DNA from: Jacaranda mimosifolia
Lineage: Eukaryota; Streptophyta; Magnoliopsida; Lamiales; Bignoniaceae
Direction: 5' to 3'
DNA: 64,000 nt
NCBI GenBank assembly: GCA_018894105.1
Contig: CM032133.1
Coordinates: 15,328,501-15,392,500 of the forward strand
Position 1 is the stretch's first letter. Every line of letters starts with the position of its first letter. The position numbers and the translations under genes were made by a program. A model generated the notes under the pieces. That model worked only from the letters and a program-made list of their open reading frames with translations, ran no database searches and was not told the origin of the DNA. Shown here piece after piece: positions 1-10,361 of the stretch.

Positions 1-1666
1 AAGCGGTTCGTGATATGGATCAAAACTGGGGTTTATGAGGAGATAGTCCGGGTCCCACTGGAGAAGAAGAATGTGGTTTTCTTCGGGGATGGGATGGGCA
101 AAACAATCATTACAGGGTCCAGGAATGTGGGCCAGGAGGGGGTTTCTACCTACAACTCAGCCACCTTTGGTAAGTTGACTGTCGGTTTTTGTAGTTAACC
201 AAAATGTTACATTACTTGATTTGTTACGGCTTTATATGAAAAGTTACTGCTATATGTTCATCTCGATCCGAGAGATGGAAGAGGATTTCTCAAGCATTCG
301 TCAGCCACGCAACCAAATTCTATCTCTATGTTTCAGTTTCCATTGGATTTAGGCTGATGAAATCTTTGACCATTTGCATGATCACATTCGAATATATATA
401 TATATTGAATTGCAAAGATCCCTTCCTATTAAGGTATAAATGAGTCGAGCCGAGTCGATTCCGAATCTAGTAGGCTCAAGCTGAACTTGTCTATTAATTT
501 GCAAGCTTAAGTTCGAGCTCGAATTTGGTTGAGTCTAACAGCCGAACTCTTGTTGGAATAGGCAAAGGCTCAGTGAGCCTTATTATTATTATTCACTTAT
601 CTTCATAAATTTTATTATATGGATCTAGATTATAATTATATATGTGTGTATATACATAATAAAAAAACTCGTTTAGGCTCGCAAGTTTTTTGAACCGAAT
701 ATTATTGAGTTGAGCTCGGCTCGGCTCGTTTGACTGACGAGCTCGAGCTCGGCTCAGGCTCGAAAAGCTCGAGTCAAATATGAGCTTTCATCGAGACGAA
801 TCTGAACCCACACCGTTCGCGAATCGTCTCATCTCATTTACACCCCTTCTACTACCTAACTCATTGTTGTCTAATTTTTTTTCAAAATTACATTTGAATT
901 TATTGAGTTTGTAATAAAGATTCACTTTTGAGTGCCTAATTCATTGTTTTCTAACATTTGTATTCCTGGTAAAAAAGGTGCTGTTGGTGATGGATTTATG
1001 GCAAGTGGTCTCACTATCCAGAACACAGCAGGCCCCAATGCTCGTCAAGCAGTAGCTTTCCGATCAGACAGCGATCTTTCCGTCATAGAAAATTGCGAAT
1101 TTCTTGGCAATCAAGACACCCTCTACGCCCACAGCTTACGTCAATACTACAAGTCCTGCCATATCCAAGGCAACGTCGACTTCATATTTGGAAACTCAGC
1201 TGCATTCTTTCAGAACTGCATCATCCTTGTTGCTCCTCGCCAAATTGAACCAGAGAAGGGCGAGAACAATGCGGTGACAGCCCATGGCAGAATAGATCCT
1301 GCCCAATCCACAGGATTTGTGTTTCGAAATTGTGTGATCAATGGAACTGATGCGTATATGGCTCTGTATTATAGAAAACCCAGCGTGCATAAGAATTTCC
1401 TGGGCAGGCCATGGAAGGAGTATTCCAGGACAGTTTTCATTCAATGTACCCTTGAGGCTCTTATTGCACCAGATGGATGGATGCCTTGGAGTGGTGATTT
1501 TGCTCTCGAGACACTGTATTTTGCTGAATTTGAGAATCGTGGGCCTGGAGCTAACACGTCAAAGCGAGTAAGTTGGAGCAGCCAGATTCCAGCTGAGCAT
1601 GCCTACTCATACTCGGTTCGAAATTTCATTCAAGGTGATCAATGGATTCCTAATCTAGCTAGCTAG
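1..1666 (+). CDS. Pectin methylesterase (type I, PME51-like), 3' part; 5' end outside window
   Basis: The protein would demethylesterify homogalacturonan in the cell wall, releasing methanol. Two exons are visible: 1-169 (reading frame starts at base 1, donor GTAAGT at 170) and 978-1666 (acceptor AG at 976-977, stop TAG). The junction splits a glycine codon (phase 1), exactly as in the minus-strand paralogue at 13134-15905. Family motifs are all present: GVYEE, QAVAFR (catalytic Gln), GNQDTLY (Gln and Asp), DFIFGNSA (Asp) and LGRPW (Arg and Trp). No stop or frameshift breaks the visible part, so it may be functional. The inhibitor-like domain and the start lie before base 1. Over exon 2 the two window PMEs differ at about 30 of 229 residues by eye. 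The closest named plant type I recall is pectinesterase/pectinesterase inhibitor 51. The family is certain; the exact orthology is inferred. Confidence 0.93.
432..846. mobile_element. MITE-like insertion inside PME intron
   Basis: This roughly 415-bp stretch lies within the 808-bp PME intron (170-977). It starts with AGGTATAAATGAG and ends with CTCATTTACACCCC, which are near-perfect inverted complements. The interior is full of inverted GAGCTCGAGC/GGCTCGAGC-type words and can fold on itself. No protein is encoded. A target-site duplication is not clear, so the superfamily is not assigned. The following intron sequence (about 854-960) contains a short imperfect direct duplication around TTCATTGTTnTCTAA. 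Confidence 0.6.
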
Positions 1667-2743
1667 TAGTGTGAATCTAACTATGCGACACACAAGTTTT
1701 TTCGAGTATTAATCTTGTAATCATAAAAATATATAAGTAATAGCAATCTTTATTTTTTAATCAACTTGGAGATCATTATTATTCAAGCAAACAAGTGAAC
1801 AATGTAAGATGAACGGGAGATGCAGAAATACAAGTAGACTAAGGGCTGGTTTGGATGTATTCTCAAGGCCCCTTCTTTCTTTTTTCCTTTTAATTTTACA
1901 CCGTTTTGGAATTAAAAAATACGATCATGTATTTTATTTTTAGTAAAAGTATTACATTTTTATCATTCTAATGCCCATTGTTATTTTCGAACTTAAAAAA
2001 TTTAATAGTTTCAAAAATAAATAAAATGTGTAATTAAATCAAATAATAATTTATTTTTTATCATCAATAAGGCTCATAATGAATTTAATGAATAGTAATT
2101 TTTTACCCTAACATAATTGACTAACTAATTAAATAATAATTTTTTTATATCTTTCAAAAATAATGAGGTTCATACTAAATTTATTAATTATTTTTTTATC
2201 CCAACATAATTTGATAGGATATAAAGAAAGCAATGGAAAACATAATAAATGAAACATCGCGTGGCCTTTGGAGTCTAGTGGCATTAGGGGTTCGAGCTTA
2301 AGGGACCCCTAGGTGCGTGTTTATAAATGAAAAAAATAATATTATTTAATATTATACTGGTGAAAGTATAATTGCGGTTGAAAAAATATAGAACAATCTT
2401 CAAGTTAAGGCATGAATATCTCACTCTCTTTAAGAAGATTCAAGCCCACTGCAGTAGAAATTTATTACTGATCCAGCAATAATACTCTTGACTTGTCCCT
2501 TGCAAGATACAATAGCTCGACAACATCGTATAACTCAAAAATTCTGGACAAGCTTTTGAGTTCAAAGTTCTACCACAAAAAATACCTTCTTTGAATTAGT
2601 ATATCACTCTCTTTTAGCGTGTGCAATATAATAGTTGTAAGAATTCTTGCAAGTGATAGACCATTATAGGCATGAAGGACCTCCATAATATAAATGAGAA
2701 GATGAGAAGTAGTGGATAATAAAATTAGATGCTACACATAGGA
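1667..2743. other. AT-rich intergenic stretch, no gene seen
   Basis: This is the 3' flank of the plus-strand PME gene followed by AT-rich unique-looking sequence. Putative AT-rich polyadenylation context lies around 1715-1760. No ORF of recognisable family and no clear element ends were found. A short stretch near 2262-2310 holds a GGGGTTCGAGC word resembling a Pol III B box, but nothing else supports a SINE. Confidence 0.4.
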
Positions 2744-3744
2744 GGGGTTGGCTAGGGTCCGATATCTATAGTTTTAACTTAATATCCTACACCCCTTAAA
2801 AAATTGACACGTGTCCAAATACCATTTTTAAATCATTAATAATTAAATTAATTTACTATACTAACTTTTTCTAATTAAATTAAAAGTAAAATAATTTTTA
2901 ATATGAAATACCTTAATTATCCTTGTCAAAAGCTAATATATAACTAAAACAAAAAAATAAAACATAATTACCTACAAAATAGAAAAAGAAAAAAAAATGT
3001 AAAGAGAATTTCGCAAATTGTGAGTAATACTGTGACCTGCATTCCCATTGCCAGACGGCCAACTTGCATTTTACAAAGTTGAAACGATGGTTCCGATGCT
3101 TGCATTCCCATTGCCAGGCGCACGACTGAAACGATTTCTGTCCAAAACCACGCACGCCGCACAATTGGCCGCGGCCATTGACGAACGTTGCGTGCGGTGT
3201 CAAGAACAGAAATGTTGAAGGACGTGGCTTGCGGGGTGAAGAATTAGAACACTGGTGGTGAGGGAGGGCAATTCGACATTTTCAATTTGGGATGGAGGGT
3301 TCAATTTGTTTAATTTAAATTTATTTTTCTTTTTGATTTTTCTATTTTATAGGTAATTTTTTTTTTTTAAAGTTATATATTAACTTTTGATAAGAAATTG
3401 CTGGTTGGAGGAGTTTGAAGAACAGAAATTGCTTCTCATATGTGTATGTTGAATTTGGGAATTGGGGTTGGTGGGTTTTGGTTTAATTTAAAAATTTTCT
3501 TTCTTTTTCTATTTTTTAGGTAATTATATTTTACTTTTGTTTTAGTTATATATTAATTTTTGATAAGGACATTTAAGATATTTCATATTAAAAACTATTT
3601 TACTTTTAATTTAATCAAAAAAGGTTAGTATAGTAAATTAACTTAATTACTAATGATTTAAAAATGATATTTGGACATGTGTCTATTTTTTAAAGGGTGT
3701 AGATGTTAGGTTAAAACTATAAATATCGGACCGTAGCCAACCCC
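2744..3744. mobile_element. Non-autonomous MULE with long terminal inverted repeats
   Basis: The element begins GGGGTTGGCTAGGGTCCGAT and ends with the inverted counterpart of that sequence. The inverted terminal repeats are long, roughly 200 bp or more (left about 2744-2940, right about 3550-3744). The 9-mer CACATAGGA flanks both sides exactly (2735-2743 and 3745-3753), a perfect 9-bp target-site duplication diagnostic of Mutator-like transposition. The 1001-bp element encodes no transposase. Its GC-richer centre contains a 16-bp word, GCATTCCCATTGCCAG, twice, 63 bp apart (3039 and 3102). Whether that centre was captured from a host gene cannot be judged without a search. Confidence 0.9.
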
Positions 3745-3753
3745 CACATAGGA

Positions 3754-4084
3754 ACACCGAGAGTGGCAAATAAATTGAGGAATTAGTGGCATTAGGAAGA
3801 GATGAAATGGTGTTAGTAACTACAAATGTGAATTCAAAAAAGGTAAAAAAGAGACTCTTCACTATATCACTAATCTTCACCATTTTCTCATCTTGTAAGG
3901 TCATGTAGATTAATTTTGATATTAAAATGCTCACGCACCATCTTGTTATTATATTAATTATTTAACATTACTATATTAAAATAATATATATTTTTTAAAA
4001 TCTAAAATATTAATTCAATTTCATTTTGTTATCAGAAACAAATCAATACAAAATCTAAAAATCATCTGATCACAAGTATGTATC
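3754..4084. other. AT-rich spacer between two MULEs
   Basis: About 330 bp lie between the target-site duplications of the two MULEs. No coding signal and no repeat ends were seen. Confidence 0.4.
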
Positions 4085-4093
4085 TAAGTATTT

Positions 4094-5933
4094 GAGAAAA
4101 TTACAGTTTTAGTCCCACAGTACTACTGTGTTTTTACTGTTGGTCCCAGAAATAGGCGCTTCACCACTTTTAGTCCAAATTTTATAATTTTTTTAGCATT
4201 TTTGGTCCTCTGTCTAATTTTCCGTTAAATTTTTAGCAAAAACTGTTATAAATTTATAAAAAAGCCCCCCGAAGTTTGATTTATTTATGTAAAAATCCAC
4301 TAACATTTTAATTTGAGCTAATTACATAAAACCCCTAAGTTTGACTCAATTATAAATGAACCCTGAAAATTGCAATGAGGTCCTAATTTCATTCAATTGA
4401 AAACTTTTGAAGAACCCTTAACCTTATTTAATAATTTTTTTGATGTCATTCGAAAATTTATGTGAAAATTCAAAAACAAATCTTAAATAACTATTTTGAT
4501 TTTGAGATAAAAATGCTCTCGAACCTATTTGTAATATTGTTCAGACTAGTGGATTGTAATTTTAAATATATTTTATTATTAATAATTTTTTAAAATATTT
4601 AATAGTTTTTAAATCCAACTTAAATTAAAATAAAAAAGTTAAAATCATAAACATACAACATTCAATTAAATTTATTTATTGATTAAAAATAAAATAAGTA
4701 AATAATAGAAAAATAAAAAAATTAAATTCATCTTCTAAATAATATAAGTTTTATAATTTTAAATTAATTGCTTCATAATATTAAAATAATAAATATTCTT
4801 AATATAATTTAATAATGTAAAAACTAAGTAATTTAATAATTTTAAATAAGTAATTTGATAATTTCAATCATCTTAATACAATTTAAATAATTTTGAATAA
4901 TATATTTTAACAAAATAAAATGAGTAAAAAATTAATTATTTTGTATAATATTAAAATTAATACTTAATAATAGTAATACTTAAACTAATACTTAATAATA
5001 TTAAATTAATAATTAATAAATTAGTAAAAATAAATAAGTATTTTTTTAAACAAAAAAGTTAATTCCTCCCCTACCCCCAACGACCAACCCAGCAAATGTG
5101 CCCCCCCAAGCCTTAGCACCCCTCAATCCCGTCCCCCGGCCAGTGCCCCGCCCCTCCACAACCAATAGCCGGCCTAGCTGTGGCCAGTGGCTGCCGGCCG
5201 CTGGATGCATGGCCGTGGCCGGCACCAGGCGGCCAACAGCCGCTGGTCCCTGGCCATGGCCGGGCGGTTGACCATGGCCGGCCAACCCAGCAAACGTCTC
5301 CCTTCTACTACCCCCCAAGCCCTAGCACCCCTCAACCACGTCCCCCGGCCAGCGCCCTGCCCCTCCCCGATCAATAGCCGACCTAGCTGTGGCCAGTAGC
5401 TGCAAACCGCTGGATGCATGGCCGTGGCTAGCACCAGGCGGCCAGCAGCCGCTGGTCCCTGGCCACTGTGCCAGGCGACTTGCCTGGCCATGGCCATCCG
5501 CTAGGCGGCCGCTGGCCATGGCCGACATTCCAGATTAGGGTGGGGATGGGGGTGGGGTGGGGTTTATATATATATCGTATGTATATATATACATAATATA
5601 TATTATGTATCTAAATATATTGTAAATATATGTATATCATTTTTAAAATATTTATATAAAGAACTTAGCTTTTTATTATTTTTTTTATGAATTTTTTAGT
5701 AAGGATAAAAGGGGCATTTCACATGTTGTGATTTTTCCATAAATAAATCAAAAATTATGGGTCTGTGGGTAAATAGTCTTTTTGCTTTTAACGGTTTCCG
5801 TCAATAGTTAACGGTGGAGGACCAAAAATGCTAAAAATATATAAAATTTGGACTAAAAGTGGTGAAGCGCCTATTTCTGGGACCAATAGTGAAAACGCAG
5901 TAGTATTATGGGACTAAAAATGTAATTTTTCCC
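4094..5933. mobile_element. Non-autonomous MULE carrying a GC-rich core
   Basis: The 9-mer TAAGTATTT flanks the element exactly on both sides (4085-4093 and 5934-5942). Terminal inverted repeats of about 140-150 bp run inward from 4094 and from 5933; both contain TTTAGTCCC, GGCGCTTCACCACTTTTAGT and GGTCCTC blocks. The arms are very AT-rich, but the centre (about 5060-5550) is strongly GC-rich. No transposase is encoded, so mobility would need a transposase supplied in trans. ORFs in the core overlap on both strands, have low-complexity G/A/R/P translations and were not accepted as genes. Confidence 0.92.
5084..5480. repeat. Two-copy GC-rich tandem repeat in MULE core
   Basis: Two direct copies of a roughly 200-bp GC-rich unit lie head to tail. 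They begin near 5084 and 5282, each with CCAACCCAGCAAA, followed by CCCCCCAAGCC, CCCGTCCCCCGGCCAG-like, GCTGGATGCATGGCCGTGG and AGCCGCTGGTCCCTGGCCA blocks. The second copy carries a small insertion near 5299-5310. The contrast in base composition with the AT-rich arms suggests acquired sequence; its source is unknown. Confidence 0.8.
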
Positions 5934-6026
5934 TAAGTATTTCATTAACTACATAAACAACTAGATAATGCAGGACAAGAATTGGCTTCAGCGTTGAATT
6001 CTTGAAGCGGCTTACGTGATCTGGTG

Positions 6027-7221
6027 TAGAGGTGTCAAAACGGGCCAGGCGGATCGGTCTAGCCTAGCCCGGCCTGGCTCGCAAAAAAAATCGGCCCAAC
6101 TCGGCTCGTTTAATTTTTTAATATGGGCTGGGTTGGACCAGCTCGCTTGAAAACCCGTATCGAGTTGAAATTTTGCAACCCGAGATCGTCTTGGCCCGCG
6201 GACCATAAAGGATCGTGGGCTAGCCCAGCTCACTGGCTAAACGAGCCGGCTCGCGGGCTAGCTCGCTTAGCCCGCAATATTTTTTTAATTTAAATTATAA
6301 ATTTTAATTTTTAAAAATTTGTGAATTTATAATTTTTAAATTATAATTTTTAAATTATAAATTTATAATTTATAATTTTTAAATTACAAATTACAAATTA
6401 TTAATTTTAAAAAATTATAAATTTATAATTTATAATTAAGAATGTATAATTTATAATTTATAATTTATTACTTTATAAATGTATAAATCAATAATTAAGA
6501 AATTTTAATTTTTAAATTATAAATTATAAAAAGAAAAAATTTGAGAAAGGTGAAGACCATATTGCCTCAATTTGAAGAAGACGATGAAGCATCCACCATC
6601 GCATCTCAATCCGAGAGCGATTTAGATCACTTGAGTGAATGACCGATTTATCATTGGACATGTTTAGATGTTTAGATATTACAAAGTTGTTTATTTTTAT
6701 TTTTTTTATTATTATGTACTTTCATTTAGAGGTTTGGTTAAATCCACCTCTATGTAATTAATTTTTCTAAATTAATGACGGGTAGAGGGGTCCATGCCAA
6801 ATCCCTCACCACTTTATTTGGTGGTGTTTTTGGAAAAATATAATTGATAAAAAAAAAAATAATATAAGTATAAATTTCTAAGTTTTTATAAAAATTTAAG
6901 TATTGTAAAATATTAAAAATCACATAAGTATAAATTATTAAGTCTTTTTAAAAAGTATAAGTGTTGAAAAAAATATTAATAATCACATAAATATAAAAAC
7001 TTCAAAATTTTAAATTTATTTTCAAAAAAAAAAAAAAAAGAAACTCGTGGGCCAACCCGCGAGCCGGACCGTCTAGCTTGACTCATATATAAACCGACTC
7101 ACCTATATAGTGGGTTGATTTTGAGTCGAGTCGGATTTTTCAATTTTCAGTCCGTCACGATATGGGACCGCCATTAAACAAACAACCATGAACGGACCGG
7201 GACCGTCATCTGACACCTCTA
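6027..7221. mobile_element. hAT-like element, mostly degraded
   Basis: The ends TAGAGGTGTCA (6027) and TGACACCTCTA (ending 7221) are perfect 11-bp inverted repeats. Just inside both ends are CG-rich GGCC/CCGG-type subterminal words. At about 6575-6642 a plus-strand stretch reads as an acidic tail ending DLDHLSE followed by a stop, which resembles the C-terminus of plant hAT transposases. The rest is AT-rich filler. The flanks (TCTGGTG against TCTGATG) hint at an imperfect target duplication but are not decisive. hAT is the likely superfamily by family knowledge. Confidence 0.65.
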
Positions 7222-8640
7222 AATTCTGATGCGGCGCGCTTTACAATTCAACAAAAGAAGACAGCCATTTTTGGCTATTAATGAAGTCACATGGTGAACA
7301 GGGCCCCGGGACTTTATGGACGAGCTGTGTACTATAAACTGTTAATTTCACATGTCTGCGGCCTGCCTTATTTAATATTGTAATATTCTAGAAAATGATT
7401 GATTGATCTACATAATAATTCGTACGGTGAATTGCAATTGTTGTGCGCAAAAAAATGCAAGCAAGTGCGTGCATCGAAATAATTACTAGAGCAAAATGTC
7501 GATTTTATAAGAAACTAAATTATTTTTTGTTAATTAATAAATTTGCACATGCTTATTTTATCTAAATAACAATTAATTGGATTGATTTTAAAATTAAACT
7601 AAAAAAGAAAAAACTTCTAATTACTTTAGGTTTTGTGAGTGATTATAATGCACTGGAAGGGGGAATTAGGCTAAGGGTTTTTAAAGCACCGAAAGTTTAT
7701 AACTCAAAATCTTTTTGGCCTTTCAAAATAGTTTAAATGTTTTACAGAAAACAGTTTTAGTTACTACTGGAATTTGTAAGTACCAATTAAACTACAAATC
7801 AGACTAGTGATAAATAAAGTAGTAAAACAGAAGTAAAATGACACTGGTATTTATAGAGGTTCGAGAAGCCTACTCCTCTACCTAAGTTTTCGTTTAGGAT
7901 TTTGAATATGTCAAATCAATTAAAATATGATAATATTTTACAAGTAAATACAGTAATTTGACAATATGAAAGTAAAGGAATAGAAACACCCTAACAAGTG
8001 AAAACCAACTCTTCTCAAAGAGCTAAACTGGAATCCCATACAGGATAAGACAGCTTCCAGAGCACTGCGAAACCAGCTGCTTTGTGAACAAGCATGAGGG
8101 AACTTCTGCTAGATTTACTTGCACAACCTCTGTGGACTGATGCACAAGTTGCTACCACTCCGTATGGAAATCTCTGGACTCTCTTTCCAGACCAAAACCT
8201 ACAACACTGCAGAAGATTCTAGACAGTATAGCTCTACTGGTTTCTTCACCTAGAGGTCCTTAGAGCAACTAAGCGTCGATTTGTTCTCTTCACAAGGTCT
8301 CTCGAGAGTAGGCATGACTCCCGTCCCTCTTCACCACTAGTCCTTCGAGACACAAACCGCCTTGTCCTTGTCTCCCTAAGGTCTGTCGAAGGTAAGCTTC
8401 TCCTAACCTTCTTCACCATAAGGTCCCTCGAAAATACACGTAGAGCAAGAGCTTAGCAACACTTGAGCACAAAATGTGTACGAAAGTATCACATAACTCC
8501 TCGAAACACTTAACAAAGATCTTTTCCCAACTAAGTGATTCACACATAACAATGTTGCATATTTTCATACTTATATGCTTATGTCGAACGGTTGTAAATT
8601 CTTATTTAGATAAGTATTCGTTGGAATCATATGTAGAGAA
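7222..8640. other. Unclassified repetitive-looking sequence
   Basis: No gene was recognised. From about 7850 the sequence has the character of a degraded non-coding transposon segment: it contains CCTCGAGA/CCTTCGAGA-type words near 8300-8410 repeated at irregular spacing (AGGTCTCTCGAGAGTAGG, AGGTCTGTCGAAGGTAAG, AGGTCCCTCGAAAATAC). It may be part of the CACTA element that follows, whose left end I could not place. Confidence 0.35.
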
Positions 8641-8702
8641 CCTTTGATACTAAAGGGGATCACTATTTGAGCAACATATATAACCATGCTCGAAATATGG
8701 GA

Positions 8703-8853
8703 AAGAGGCCAAAATGGATTGGCGAGGACACTTGGGATGCCCTATACCAGCACTAGTGATCCCAAGATTTTTGGAAGAAGTTCGAGTAGGCCAAGAAGAA
8801 TTGAGCTTCTGAGACCCGTGGATCCCTCCGATATATCCATTAGGACACATGCT
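8703..8853 (+). pseudogene. Decayed plant transposase, Ptta/En/Spm (CACTA) type
   Basis: In the frame starting at 8703 the translation begins KRPKWIGEDTWDALYQH and continues, with in-frame stops, through SQDF, KKFE, AKKN and ASETRGSL. This matches the conserved block of the plant En/Spm-type transposase family, which in that family runs KRPKWI, then EQAKKNR, then GGSLHTGGSI. At least four stop codons interrupt it, so it is dead. Flanking plus-strand sequence up to about 9790 contains Gln-rich stretches consistent with the C-terminal part of such proteins, but broken. The family is recognised from motifs; no search was run. Confidence 0.75.
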
Positions 8854-10089
8854 AAATATTAAGTAAGTTTCTTAACTTTTAGTCTTTAGTAAACTTAGTT
8901 TACTTTCTTAATATTTGTTAAATTAACTTATGTTTATAGTGTTTGCATGACATGGTTGATAAAAAGGGTTGGTGCCCCCCATTTATTATTTGTTAACTAG
9001 TTAATGGGAAAGGGTTGATACCCTTTTGATAGATAATATGTTATTGCTGATTGTTGAGCTTTTATTTTTTTAGGTAAAGATCGATTTCAGGCATAATTCT
9101 GTCAAATCTTCTTATTTATACAAATACACTTATGTTAATTCTTGTTTCGTATATAGACTCAGGAGTTGCAGAAGCCTGCTAACAGTGGAGGAGATTTTTG
9201 TGTGTACCCACTAGAGGCAATCCGGTAGGAGCTCAATAGACGAGAGGGTGATGAGAGCTGTTGTAAGTTTTTTTTACATATGACATATACTCGTTTTCGT
9301 TACACTATAGTGCATTCAATTATTTAATTTTTATCTTTTAGGAGAGCTTCCAACAGACACTACAGACCCAAGCTCAGCTAGAGGGTGTTGGGAGCAATGC
9401 AAAGACCCGATAATCTCAGGCTAACTTGTAGACTCAAACTATAAGTAGCCCCAAAAAAAAGGAGTGGGTTTACAAGCTAAGGTATCAGCAGTCGCCCTCC
9501 CAGAGTAGTGCGCTTAGAGAGGAGCCACAAATTTGGAGGCCTAGATTCAGGATGTGTGACCATGTTCAATGAGCACTTGGGTGCAATGCAAGATATGATT
9601 GCTCAGTTGGTTATGGAGGAATGATCCATCCAAATCCTTTGCCACGCCTGCCCCCGCCCCTACCAGCAACAACTTCAGGCGCCACAGTAGGGTGTCAAGC
9701 ATCAATACCAGCATCAGCATGGCACCGAGCAGGATTACTATGGCAATGCTGATGACTATTTCAACTTCGGTGGTGATGCTGTTGGCTAGCATATAGAATC
9801 TTTTTATATATATATTTTTGTAAGTAAGAATTATTATTTTTTAAGATTTATATTTATAAAATTATATTTTTTTAAATTATTATTTTCATTTATTCATAAT
9901 TTTATTATTTTATACTTTTATGTTACTTTATGTATAAGATGTGTCAACAGATTAATCAAATAAAAATTTAAAATTTATTTAAAAAATTAAATTCTTGATG
10001 GAAATTGAGGAAGTTTCATTGAAAATTAAAAATAAATTTATTAACAAAAATTTAAGATTCCAATAAGAAATGCCTCTCAATTTTGTTGG

Positions 10090-10361
10090 AAAAAAAATTG
10101 AATATTAAAAAAATGCAAAGTCCATCACAAATTCGACAAAAGTCCTACGAAAATTTTTCGAAAGATTTTTTAGTCGGAAACTTGAAGAAAATTGACCTAG
10201 TTCCAACAGTTTAAGGTTCGTCTGAAAAGCATCACAATTTCAACTAAAAAAAATTTGATGAAATTTTCTGTTGAAAAAGCATTGAGAACTAATTTTCTAT
10301 GAGATCCATTGGAAGTCCATAAAAAATCCGTCGAAAATTCCATCAATTTTGATGAGTTTTT
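10090..10361. mobile_element. CACTA-type subterminal repeat region, right end
   Basis: Short alternating words of the type TCGAAAATT, CCGTCGAAAATTCC and their complements recur here. CACTA elements carry such clustered subterminal motifs. The stretch ends in TTTTTTTGTAATA, close to the inverse complement of a CACTACAA terminus (TTGTAGTG). It lies downstream of the decayed En/Spm transposase at 8703, so both probably belong to one dead element with an unplaced left end. Confidence 0.55.

Noticed and set aside
932..977. ATG at 932 as start of an independent PME ORF
   Set aside because: It lies in the intron; translation joins properly from exon 1 at 169 to 978.
2262..2310. SINE/tRNA-like head with a GGTTCGAGC B-box word
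   Set aside because: No convincing A box at the right distance, no tRNA fold, no poly-A tail with TSD.
5046..5528. Several overlapping ORFs on both strands in the GC-rich MULE core
   Set aside because: They overlap each other on both strands, are rich in G/A/R/P because stop codons are rare in GC-rich DNA, repeat with the tandem unit and show no domain.
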